Of a stretch of 15,819 bases of DNA, positions 7,893-15,700 are shown piece by piece (the stretch's first letter is position 1; each line of letters starts with the position of its first letter). The position numbers and the translations under genes were made by a program. The stretch is from an uncultured Verrucomicrobiota bacterium (GTDB lineage Bacteria > Verrucomicrobiota > Kiritimatiellia > RFP12 > UBA1067). Under the pieces are notes generated by a model. It worked only from the letters and a program-made list of their open reading frames with translations. It was not told the DNA's origin and did not search any database. Where the stretch lies: NCBI GenBank assembly GCA_945947925.1, contig CAMEZU010000019.1, forward strand, positions 1 through 15,819, written 5' to 3'.

Positions 7893-7898
7893 TAGAAT
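7893..7898 (+). promoter_or_regulatory. -10 box of the lyase gene, near-leaderless
   Basis: TAGAAT, identical to the hexamer before the 2490 gene and likewise preceded by GG. A -35-like TTGCCT lies at 7872-7877, 15 bases upstream, abutting the hairpin. The ATG at 7909 is 10 bases downstream, so the untranslated leader would be only about 3-5 bases. Confidence 0.5.
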
Positions 7899-7908
7899 GT
7901 CAGGTAAG

Positions 7909-9210
7909 ATGAAGACTTTCTTTCTTGTGCTTTCCGTTCTCTTATCACTCGTCGTGGACGCGCGGACGTTTGTGCATCCGGGTATCGACGTGTCGCAGGC
8001 GGATATCGATCGGGCGCGGAAGCTAGTTGCGGAGGGACGCGAACCGTGGGCGAGTGCGTTTGCAGCGCTGAAGGCGTCCGGTTGGTCGCATCCCGACATC
8101 GCCGTCACCGATCGCGGCACGAAGCTTTCGACGCAACAGTGCAACGGCACGATCGGGCGGGATGGACGGCGGGCGCACGATCTCGCGCTCCTTTATCGAC
8201 TGACGGATGACGAGCGGTATGCGGTGAAGGCGATCGAGTTCCTCAATGCGAATTCGCACTACGCCGATCTCGATGCGTCGGGGACGGGTCCCTTGGACTT
8301 CGGCAAGATCTACCTTCTCGTCGAGGCAGCCGAGCTGATGCGGTCGCATCCCGGCTGGGCGAAGGCGGACAAGGTTCGTTTCGCGAAGATGCTGCGCGAT
8401 GTCTTCTGGCCGCAGCTCAAGAACGGCGATGCGAGCCGCTTCGGCAATCAGGGACTCTTCGCCTATCGCGGGGCGCTCGCGATTGCGATCTTCCTCAACG
8501 ACGAGAAGAAGTACGACCGCGTGTGGCGGTATCTGAACGGACTGCCGCATCGCGAGGACGACGAGCCGTTCGTGTCCGGTCCGCCGATTCCCGACTGGAA
8601 GGAGACCGAGACGGAGTTTCAGCGGGAGCGGCGCTTGCGGGGACGCGAGAACACGGTCGAGGACTACGGTTACGACGAGCAGCTCCGTTACTACATCTAT
8701 GCGAACGGACAGTGTCAGGAGTCGAGCCGCGACCAGGCGCATGTGATGGCGGGACTCTTCCAGTACGTCGCAATTGCCGAGGCGTTCTGGCTGCAGGGTG
8801 ACGATCTCTATGCGGCGTTCGGTCATCGCATTCTGCGCGGACTCGAGTGGAACCTCCGCTACAACTTCGGCGAGGGCGAGCCTGAAGGCTACACCGATGT
8901 CGAGAGCGAAGCGACGTTTGCGAACAAGAAGTTCTATCGCGCCAAGCATCGCTCGGGACGCTGGGATTCGCTGAAGCCCAACCCGTGGCCGGGTCCGAAC
9001 TTCGGCGGACCGGGTGCGCCGCGCGAGTGTGCGTATGCGCATTACAAGTACGACGTGAAGGCGCCGGAGAAGAATCTCGTCTGGCTCAAGAAGGCGATCG
9101 AACAGGAGAATGCGAAGAACGGTGGTTACGAGATCTGGGGCGTAGGGCCGAACTGGTATTACGAGTGGAGCGGCTGGGGAACCCTGATGAAGCGTCGGCC
9201 CGAGCCGTGA
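7909..9210 (+). CDS. secreted alginate-lyase-superfamily protein (PF05426-like alpha/alpha toroid)
   Basis: 433 residues. I chose ATG 7909 because it gives a clean signal peptide (MKTFFLVLSVLLSLVVDA, then RTFVHPGI); an in-frame ATG at 7897 overlaps the -10 box, and the long open frame further upstream is noncoding. Family-type features: an N-terminal HPGI-DVSQADIDRARKLV segment, a helical core with alternating aromatics (RRAHDLALLYRLTDDERYA), GNQGLFAYRGALAIAIFLND, and the QESSRDQAHVMAGL motif with H278, followed by AIAEAFWLQGDDLYAA. This layout is that of the alginate lyase/chondroitin-AC-type polysaccharide lyases, which cleave uronic-acid-containing glycans by beta-elimination. The exact substrate cannot be read from sequence; a uronan, or the glucuronate/galacturonate part of the same polysaccharide the neighbour attacks, is plausible. 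It ends 48 bases from the convergent regulator gene. Confidence 0.8.
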   Translation: MKTFFLVLSVLLSLVVDARTFVHPGIDVSQADIDRARKLVAEGREPWASAFAALKASGWSHPDIAVTDRGTKLSTQQCNGTIGRDGRRAHDLALLYRLTDDERYAVKAIEFLNANSHYADLDASGTGPLDFGKIYLLVEAAELMRSHPGWAKADKVRFAKMLRDVFWPQLKNGDASRFGNQGLFAYRGALAIAIFLNDEKKYDRVWRYLNGLPHREDDEPFVSGPPIPDWKETETEFQRERRLRGRENTVEDYGYDEQLRYYIYANGQCQESSRDQAHVMAGLFQYVAIAEAFWLQGDDLYAAFGHRILRGLEWNLRYNFGEGEPEGYTDVESEATFANKKFYRAKHRSGRWDSLKPNPWPGPNFGGPGAPRECAYAHYKYDVKAPEKNLVWLKKAIEQENAKNGGYEIWGVGPNWYYEWSGWGTLMKRRPEP

Positions 9211-9233
9211 CGCAATACATACTTGACCCTTCA

Positions 9234-9251
9234 GGCTCCTGGGAGTGAGCC
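9234..9251. other. weak inverted repeat in the 48-bp convergent gap
   Basis: GGCTC (9234-9238) and GAGCC (9247-9251) with an 8-base loop, between the convergent lyase and regulator stops. Without a T run it is at best a poor bidirectional terminator. Nothing else is seen in this gap. Confidence 0.25.
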
Positions 9252-9258
9252 GGATTCC

Positions 9259-10461
9259 CTACAGGGTGTGCTTCCTGCGGAAGTCCTTCATCGCCGTGCC
9301 GGTCTTTCGCTTGAAGAGGGCGCAGAGGCCCGACGGCGCGCTGAAGCCCATCTGTTCGGCTATTTCGGACACGGAGATGTCGGTTTCGCGGAGGAGGCGC
9401 ATTGTGTCTTTGACGATCCTGTCGTGGATTGCGTCCAGCACCGTGAGTCCCGTTTCGCGCTTGAAGTTCTTGGAGAGGTAGGAATGCGATGTGCTGCACG
9501 CCTTTGCGACGCTCTCGACGGAGAGCTTCCTCGTGTCCGTCGCACGGATGAAGTCAAGCGCCGCGGTGACATGCGGATTCGTCGGCGCGAGGCGTCTTGT
9601 CGACTCGCGCTCGATGACGCGCACTGCGGGGCAGAGGATCGTCTTGTCGCGGTGTTCGCCGCCCTGGAGCATATGGAGCATCAGCGTCATCGCAGTGCGC
9701 CCGAGGCGGCGGTGCTCGATCTTTATGGACGATATGCTCACCGCCGCCGTCTCGCAGATGTCGCGTTCGTCGTCCACTCCGAGCACCGCCACTTCGCTCG
9801 GCATCCTTATCGCGCCGAGTTCGAGGTAGTCCACGACGTCCTTCGCCACGCGGTCGTTGCAGGCGAAGATCGCTATCGGACGCGGAAGGTCCTTAAGCGC
9901 GTCGACAAAGCGCGCGGCGTCTTCGTCGGGCGTCGTCGCGGTTGCCGGGATGCGCGGCACCTCGCCCTGGAACCCGTGCTCGGCGAGCGTCTCGGTGAAT
10001 GACCTGAAGCGGCGGTCGGTCCACCAGTCCCACTCGGCGTCTGGCGCGTAGTTCGCGTAGACGAAGCTCTTGAAACGCCGCTGGCCGTAGAGATAGTCGG
10101 CGGCCATCTGCCCGATTCCCTCGTTGTCCACAGAGCAGACCGTGACGGGGCCTCCTGCGGCCTTACGCCATTCGGAGACGGCCGATTCGCCGAGCAGTAT
10201 GACGGGGATGTTCGCCTTCGCAGCGACGCAGAGCGCGGGAAGGTCTGCCGGATGGCAGATGATGCCGCCGCATCCCGTCTTGAACATCTTCCGCGAGAGG
10301 AACGACTTGTCCATTATGGATTCGTCGTGCATCAGGCGGATGTTGTGGAAACCGCGCTCGTGCGCCAGCTCAAGTGCGCCGGCTCGGAACTCCGAGTCGA
10401 ATATGTTTGTCCCGTCGGCGATGATCACCCACTGGGAATTTATGCAGGGCGTCTTTTCCAT
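9259..10461 (-). CDS. XylR-type transcriptional regulator (LacI-like sensor + AraC-type DNA-binding domain)
   Basis: 400 residues, read from ATG at 10461 to TAG at 9259-9261. Start chosen because MEKTPCINSQWVIIADGTN matches the expected beginning of the sensor domain; the longer open frame upstream runs through the promoter and into the divergent gene. Residues about 10-285 are a periplasmic-binding-protein-like type I sensor as in LacI/GalR (VDNEGIGQMAADYL at 111-124, IFACNDRVAKDVVDYLE near 198-214, VAVLGVDDE near 224-232). Residues about 296-400 are an AraC-type two-helix-turn-helix domain, with LSVESVAKACSTSHSYLSKNF and ISVSEIAEQMGFSAPSGLCA, ending FKRKTG. This order is that of XylR, the xylose-responsive activator. 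It lies divergent from the esterase/GH operon, so that operon is the likely target. The ligand, possibly xylose or arabinose, is inferred. Confidence 0.9.
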   Translation of the reverse strand: MEKTPCINSQWVIIADGTNIFDSEFRAGALELAHERGFHNIRLMHDESIMDKSFLSRKMFKTGCGGIICHPADLPALCVAAKANIPVILLGESAVSEWRKAAGGPVTVCSVDNEGIGQMAADYLYGQRRFKSFVYANYAPDAEWDWWTDRRFRSFTETLAEHGFQGEVPRIPATATTPDEDAARFVDALKDLPRPIAIFACNDRVAKDVVDYLELGAIRMPSEVAVLGVDDERDICETAAVSISSIKIEHRRLGRTAMTLMLHMLQGGEHRDKTILCPAVRVIERESTRRLAPTNPHVTAALDFIRATDTRKLSVESVAKACSTSHSYLSKNFKRETGLTVLDAIHDRIVKDTMRLLRETDISVSEIAEQMGFSAPSGLCALFKRKTGTAMKDFRRKHTL

Positions 10462-10470
10462 GACGCGCAG

Positions 10471-10476
10471 ATTATA
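10471..10476 (-). promoter_or_regulatory. consensus -10 box (TATAAT) of the regulator gene, near-leaderless
   Basis: On the minus strand the sequence is GGC-TATAAT followed by nine bases and the ATG at 10461, so the leader would be about 2-4 bases. No convincing -35 is present 17 bases upstream (TTTCCT), which suggests activator dependence or weak constitutive use. No Shine-Dalgarno is seen. Confidence 0.6.
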
Positions 10477-10484
10477 GCCGAAAT

Positions 10485-10499
10485 TTTCCGAGAAGGAAA
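10485..10499. promoter_or_regulatory. candidate operator in the divergent promoter region
   Basis: Inverted repeat TTTCC-GAGAA-GGAAA lying just upstream of the regulator -10 box, within an AT-rich 142-bp divergent intergenic region (10462-10603). Its position would suit autoregulation by the XylR-like protein. The arms are only 5 bp, so this is tentative. The rest of the region (10500-10555) is A-rich and holds no gene. Confidence 0.3.
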
Positions 10500-10563
10500 G
10501 GGCAAAACATAAAATCGTAAAAACCCAAATACAAAAACGGAAATGAGGTGTGTGTAGTTGTGA

Positions 10564-10569
10564 TACAAT
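10564..10569 (+). promoter_or_regulatory. extended -10 promoter of the esterase/GH operon
   Basis: TACAAT preceded by TGA (extended -10 motif). No good -35 is visible 16-18 bases upstream, in line with activation by the divergent regulator. Transcription would start near 10575-10577, leaving a leader of about 28 bases, unlike the other promoters in the window. Confidence 0.55.
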
Positions 10570-10590
10570 CTCTGGCGGACAAAACCAATG

Positions 10591-10595
10591 AAAGG
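10591..10595 (+). promoter_or_regulatory. ribosome binding site of the esterase gene
   Basis: AAAGG, eight bases before ATG 10604. It lies inside a three-codon start-stop frame (ATG 10588, TGA 10597-10599). Confidence 0.5.
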
Positions 10596-10603
10596 TTGAT
10601 TCA

Positions 10604-12778
10604 ATGAAAAAGCGCAGCATCTTCGAAAGCCCGATAACGATTGGCGGCGTGCTTGCCGCCGCGATTGCGACGCTCTGTTCGCTTGCAGCAGGGGCTGCGG
10701 AGTTCAAGTTCGCGTCGGTTATCTCCGACAACGCTGTCCTGCAGCGCGACGTCGAAGCTCCCGTGTGGGGCTTCGGCGAGCCGGGGAAGAAGGTGAAGGT
10801 GTCGCTCAACGGGAAGGCGGTCGGTGAGACGACGGTCGGGGAGAACGGACGCTGGACGGTGAAGCTGCCGCCGCAGAAGGCGAACAAGAGGCCCTCGACG
10901 ATCACTGCGGAATACGTAGGCGGCGGAGCTGCCAGCTCCGCCATTTCAATCACGAACATCCTCTTTGGCGACGTCTGGTTCGGCTGCGGCCAGTCCAACA
11001 TGGCCTACACGTTCGCGGGCTACGGACGCCTCCCAATCGGCGGCGAGGAGTTCCTCAAGAAGGCGGAGGGCAACCCCAACATCCGTACGCTTCTCATGAA
11101 CGACGGCGACAACAGGAACTCGCCGTTCCCGCGCGAGGACGCGATCGGCATCCACTGGGAGACCTCGACGTACGAGTCGATGCGCAAGAACGGCGCGGCG
11201 CTCTACTGGATGGGCTGGAAGCTCAACCAGGCGCTCGACGTCCCGATCGGCCTCGTGAACGCCTCCTGGGGCGCCACGAAGATCGACGGCTGGATCGACC
11301 AGAAGTGGGCCAAGGACCACGGCACGGGCCACGCGAAGGGCGTTGCCTGCTTCTGGTACAACCGCTGGACCGACTTCATGAAGGCCGGCGGACCCGAGGT
11401 ATACGAGAAGAAGATCTTCGAGTGGAACAAGCGCTTCGACCCCGCTTCCAACTTCGTCAACACCAAGCCGTCGCTCCACGACCCGGATTTCGTCGAGGAC
11501 GAGAGCTGGAAGGAGCTTACGATCGACGGACGCGGCTTCCAGTGCGATCCTTTCCCCGAGGGCTTCACCGGCGAGGTCTGGATGCGCGCGACATTCGAGC
11601 TTACGGAAGCAGACCTCAAGAAGAACTGGTCCATTGGCTACAGTGAGTCGTACGGGCAGGACATGAACTATCTGAACGGCCATGCTTTCGGCGGCTCGGG
11701 CAACCCCAACCACGGCTACGGCGTCCCCATCAAGGAACATGGACGCGTCGGCAAGAACGTCCTTGCGGTGCGCTACAAGGTCTATGCCGCAAGCAAGGAA
11801 GGTAGGCCGGGCGGCATGCTCAAGCCGGTCTCGATCGCGCTTTGGCCGTCGCGCGCAGAGTCGCACGAGATGAAGTTCAAGGCATGCATCGGCGAGCAGA
11901 TGCCGAAGGACATCTGGAATCACCCCGAGTGCCGCAAGCCGAACGACGCGCGCGCGATCAACATGTTCAGCGCGACGACCATGGACGCGGGACTCGTCCA
12001 TCCGCTCTATCCGATGGCGATCAAGGGCGCGGTCTGGTACCAGGGCTGCTCCGACCTCGGCAACGGCAAGTACCCCGAGTTCTTCAAGACGCTCGTCGAG
12101 GGATGGCGCGCGCAGTTCACTTACAAGGACACTCTCCCCGTCATCATCACCGAAATCTGCCCGCACCAGCTTGACACCAAGCCAAACTCCACGCAGCGCA
12201 TGGCGAACGGCGAGACGAACGCCCCGACGTGGTCGGTGAACGCCGACATGCGCCGCCAACTTAACGAACTCGCGACGTTCCTCCCCGACTGCGACACCAT
12301 CTCGCTCCTCGACCTCGGCGAGGCCGACATCCATCCGATTCGCAAGGAGGAGGTCGGCGAGCGCTATGCGAACTGGGCTCTCCAGCACGTCTACGGAAAG
12401 AAAGTCCAGGGCTCGTGCCCGCAGGTCGAGAGCGTCGAGTGGAAGGGGCCGAAGTGCGTGATCAAGCTCAGGAACGCGAAGGGGCTGAAGACGCGTGACG
12501 GCAAGCCCGTGAAGGGCTTCGAGCTCGGCGGGCCGGTCGAGAAGGGCAAGGACAAGAACGGCAAGGAGAAGGAGGGCGTGGTTCTCCATTTCGCGTCGGC
12601 GAAGATCGTCGGCGACACGATCGAGCTCACCTGCCCCGAAGTCAAGGAGGCCTTTGCGTTCCGCTACGCCTGGTTCGACCTCGACTGCGGATGGAACGTC
12701 GTGAACGGCGCGGGGCTTCCGCTCGGCACGTGCCGCAGATACAAGGACGGCAAGTACCATGACCAGCTCGTTAAATAG
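10604..12778 (+). CDS. secreted SGNH sialate/acetyl-xylan-type O-acetylesterase
   Basis: 724 residues with a signal peptide (hydrophobic stretch about 12-31, GVLAAAIATLCSLAAGA, cleavage near 31-32). The mature protein opens with a small beta-sandwich (SVISDNAVLQRDVEAPVWGFGEPGKKV split over about residues 38-65) typical of the sialate O-acetylesterase family (PF03629). The SGNH catalytic core follows: nucleophile S131 in FGCGQSNM, the ASWGATKIDGW oxyanion region, VWYQGCSD (usually WYQGESN; here Glu is replaced by Cys and Asn by Asp) and the D575/H577 pair in GEADIHPIRKEEVGERYANWAL. A jelly-roll insertion (GEVWMRATFELTEADLKKNW) interrupts the core, as is common in the family. It removes O-acetyl groups from sugars; beside xylan/arabinan enzymes an acetylated plant glycan is a likelier substrate than sialic acid. 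First gene of an operon with the 12788 gene. Confidence 0.9.
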   Translation: MKKRSIFESPITIGGVLAAAIATLCSLAAGAAEFKFASVISDNAVLQRDVEAPVWGFGEPGKKVKVSLNGKAVGETTVGENGRWTVKLPPQKANKRPSTITAEYVGGGAASSAISITNILFGDVWFGCGQSNMAYTFAGYGRLPIGGEEFLKKAEGNPNIRTLLMNDGDNRNSPFPREDAIGIHWETSTYESMRKNGAALYWMGWKLNQALDVPIGLVNASWGATKIDGWIDQKWAKDHGTGHAKGVACFWYNRWTDFMKAGGPEVYEKKIFEWNKRFDPASNFVNTKPSLHDPDFVEDESWKELTIDGRGFQCDPFPEGFTGEVWMRATFELTEADLKKNWSIGYSESYGQDMNYLNGHAFGGSGNPNHGYGVPIKEHGRVGKNVLAVRYKVYAASKEGRPGGMLKPVSIALWPSRAESHEMKFKACIGEQMPKDIWNHPECRKPNDARAINMFSATTMDAGLVHPLYPMAIKGAVWYQGCSDLGNGKYPEFFKTLVEGWRAQFTYKDTLPVIITEICPHQLDTKPNSTQRMANGETNAPTWSVNADMRRQLNELATFLPDCDTISLLDLGEADIHPIRKEEVGERYANWALQHVYGKKVQGSCPQVESVEWKGPKCVIKLRNAKGLKTRDGKPVKGFELGGPVEKGKDKNGKEKEGVVLHFASAKIVGDTIELTCPEVKEAFAFRYAWFDLDCGWNVVNGAGLPLGTCRRYKDGKYHDQLVK
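10922..10942. repeat. perfect palindrome translated within the esterase gene
   Basis: Arms GGCGGAGCTG (10922-10931) and CAGCTCCGCC (10933-10942) around a single C. It encodes the small-residue stretch GGGAASSA (about residues 106-113) in the linker between TITAEYV and ITNILFGDVW, just before the catalytic Ser motif. Only one copy is in this window. It looks like a short dispersed palindromic (REP-like) unit captured in frame, but chance cannot be excluded. Confidence 0.55.
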
Positions 12779-12781
12779 GGA
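12777..12781 (+). promoter_or_regulatory. ribosome binding site of the clan-A hydrolase gene
   Basis: AGGGA, six bases before ATG 12788 and overlapping the TAG stop of the esterase, which supports translation from a shared operon transcript. Confidence 0.65.
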
Positions 12782-12787
12782 ACATCC

Positions 12788-15700
12788 ATGAAACGACAGT
12801 CTCTCGCGCTCGCAATCTCCGTCTTGTCCGTTGCCGCGGCTGCGGACGAATACCTCGATCCCAAGGGACTCGGCTTCGACCCCTTCGTGCCTTTCGGGGC
12901 GATCCCGCAGTCCGAGCTCTATCCGAAGGCGGCGAAGCTCACCGTGGCGAAGGAGGGTCATCTCCTCGTCAACGGCCAGCCGCATTATTTCCCCGCGACC
13001 ATCTGGTACGGCTCGACCGAACTCGAGTGCAACGAGGATACGCCCGGCTATGTCGACGAGCTTAAGTGGCTCTACCAGGCGATGCCCGGCTACGACGACC
13101 TCCAGCGGCTCGGACTCGACGGCATCGGCTACGAGGCGCCGATGGACTGGTTCCACAAGTTCAATCCCGACCAGAAGGTCCGTCGGCGCGACGACAAGAA
13201 GTACGCCGGTGCGATCGCGAGCGGACTGCCGCTTTACGTCGACTTCACGGCGTCCTGCTGGAGCCACGGCGCGCTGTGGATCAAGAACGAGAAGATGAAG
13301 TCGCTCCCCGGCGATCACTTCATGCCCTATTCGATCGTCACCGAGGAAGGGCGCGACGTCTGGAAGACGATGTGGACCGAAGGCGCGAAGGACACGATCG
13401 CGATGGGGTGGAAGCCCTGGTGCTACGAGCTCTTCAACGAGCCAGCCTGCTCCGAGGAGGGGCGGGCCCCGGAGAACCTCAAGGGCGCAGAGCGCATCAA
13501 GTTCGTCGAGGAGAAGTTCTCGTCGCTTCTGAAGGAGGGACAGGAGGCGCTCCGCAAGGTCGACCCCGACGCGCTCGCGTGCTTCCAGCCGACCACGATG
13601 CGCACGCGCGGCATCGACCTCTACGAGGCGAACCGCCACCTCAAAGTCGTCTGCGCGCCGACGGGCGGACACGGCGGCGCGGTCGAGGCGCATCTTCTCC
13701 GCGCGCTTGCGGACGGCAAGCCGATCGTCGATTCCGAGATGTACGTCGGCTGTTCCACGAACTCGATCCGTCAGAGCTTCCTTGACCAGTACCAGCGCGG
13801 CTATAACGTGAGCTACATGTTCAAGTGGTCGCGCCGTCCGAGCGACTGGCGGGCCGTGCATGAGGTCGAGGAGAAGGAGGGCAAGTGGAAGGGAACGAAG
13901 TTCTGGCGGATGTGGCCCGAGGAGTCGCTCAAGAAGGTCGGCAAGGTCAGCGCCTACAACTTCCTCTGCCCCTACAAGGTCGCAACCGACCAGCTCCTCG
14001 GCATCCGCATCGCGAAGCGCGAGATACAGGACGTCAACGAGTTCTTCACGCCCCGCGACCGCGGCATTCCGCGCAAGGTCGCGGTGCTGTTCTCCCAGAC
14101 GAACGAGCGCGAGGCCTTCGCGTGCGGCGGCGGCAACCACCGCCTCTTCGATGCGCTCGTGCAGGCGCTCGACTACGCGCACCTTCCGGTCGACGTGATC
14201 TTCGAGCCGCAAATCAACGAGACCGACCGCCTCTCCCGCTACGACGTCCTGACGTTCGCCGGCGTGAGCAAGATGGATCCGACGACGCGCAGGCGCATCG
14301 ACGAATGGGCGGCGAAGGGAGGTTCGCTCGTCGAGTTCAAGGAGAAGGTCCCGACGGCCGACATGGTCTCGCAGGTGCTTGCCGCCGCGGCGAAGAAGGG
14401 CGTGAAACCCTGCTGCGAGATGCTGGACGCGATCAAGGACGACGGAACGCCCGCGAACTCGATCGAGGTGACGCCGGCGCGCCGCGGCAGGCTCGACGCG
14501 TACATGGTCACCTCGCGCGCGCCGACGCTGCCGGTCGTCCGCTTCAAGCCCGCGCCGCTCGCGGGCGCGAAGAAGCCGGTGCTGGTGCGCCTCTCTACCC
14601 GTCCCGGGACGGAGGCTGTCGAAGGCGCCGATCCGCGTGTCCGCAACCTCGTCACGCACCGCCAGCCGCTAAGGCCCGACGCCAACGGCTACTACACGCT
14701 CGTCCTGAAAGGCGGCTCGCACTTCTACGTCTACGGCGACACGGCGGACGTGCTCGCAAAGTATCCGCGCACGAAGGACGTGGTGTGGGACGTCGGATTG
14801 ACCGCCGAGCAGGCGCTGGCCTTTGGGAAGGCCGAGATCGAGCGCGAGAAAGCCGAGCGCGCCGCGCGGATGCCGGTGTTTGACGTCGACCCAAACCGCA
14901 TGGTGTTCGTGCGCCTCAACGAATTCGCCAACATCCAGAACCCCGGCTTCAAGATTCCGTGGGGCGTCACCGACTGGCGTGGAATGCGCTTCGACTTCGT
15001 CCGCTTCGACCAGAACCAGTTCAAGGACGTGATCAAGGTCGACAAGCCCGTCAAGGGCATAGCAGTCGACAGCCGCGCGGCGTACGTCTACTTCGCCCAC
15101 ACGGCCGCGCCGAAGTACCGCGTCGTGTACGACGACAAGACGTCCGTCAAGGTCGACGCGAAGAGCGGACAGGAGGTCGTCGTCTGGAAGGACGGCGAAG
15201 GGCACAAGTACCTGATCCGCCAGTGGCCGAATCCGAAGCCTGAGAAGAAGATCGCCTCGATCGACATCGCGCCGGGCAAGCCGGGCGCGATAGTCGCGGC
15301 GATCACCGTGCAGAAGCCGGATCCGAAGGTCGTCACATTCCCGAAGTTCGGCCGCACGGGCGGCGGCCGCGGCGTGCACGCGAGCTATGACGAAGCGACG
15401 AAGACGTGGAACGTGGCGCTGGACGAGACCGCCGGCAGCTGGTGCTGCGGCAATGCGGATCTCGCCGAGTCCATCCCTGTCGAGCCCGGCAAGTACTGCC
15501 GCCTCTACTTCGAGATGAACCGCCTCCCCGACGCGGACGGAAACTATCACGACCACGCGACGCCCCAGCTCAAGCTGAACGGACGCGACGAGAACGGCAA
15601 GCTCGCCTTCGGCGGCTGGCGCGTTCCGATGCACAAGCGCGGCGGCTGGGCGTATCGCGCCGACAGCGATCCCGAGACGTGGGAGACCGTGTGGATCGGC

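Noticed and set aside
7756..7908. Upstream in-frame extension of the lyase gene.
   Set aside because: It overlaps the end of the GH43/GH51 gene and the hairpin/promoter; the signal peptide begins at 7909.
10462..11001. N-terminal extension of the regulator frame on the minus strand (about 180 extra codons).
   Set aside because: It runs through the divergent promoters and into the esterase coding sequence; the residues are unlike the family, and a consensus TATAAT sits nine bases before the ATG at 10461.
10946..14659. Very long minus-strand open frame (1237 codons) opposite the esterase and clan-A hydrolase genes.
   Set aside because: Arg/Leu/Val/Asp-rich translation with no motif, no promoter, spanning two convincing plus-strand genes. 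It arises because C/G-ending codons on the plus strand rarely produce stops in that antisense frame.
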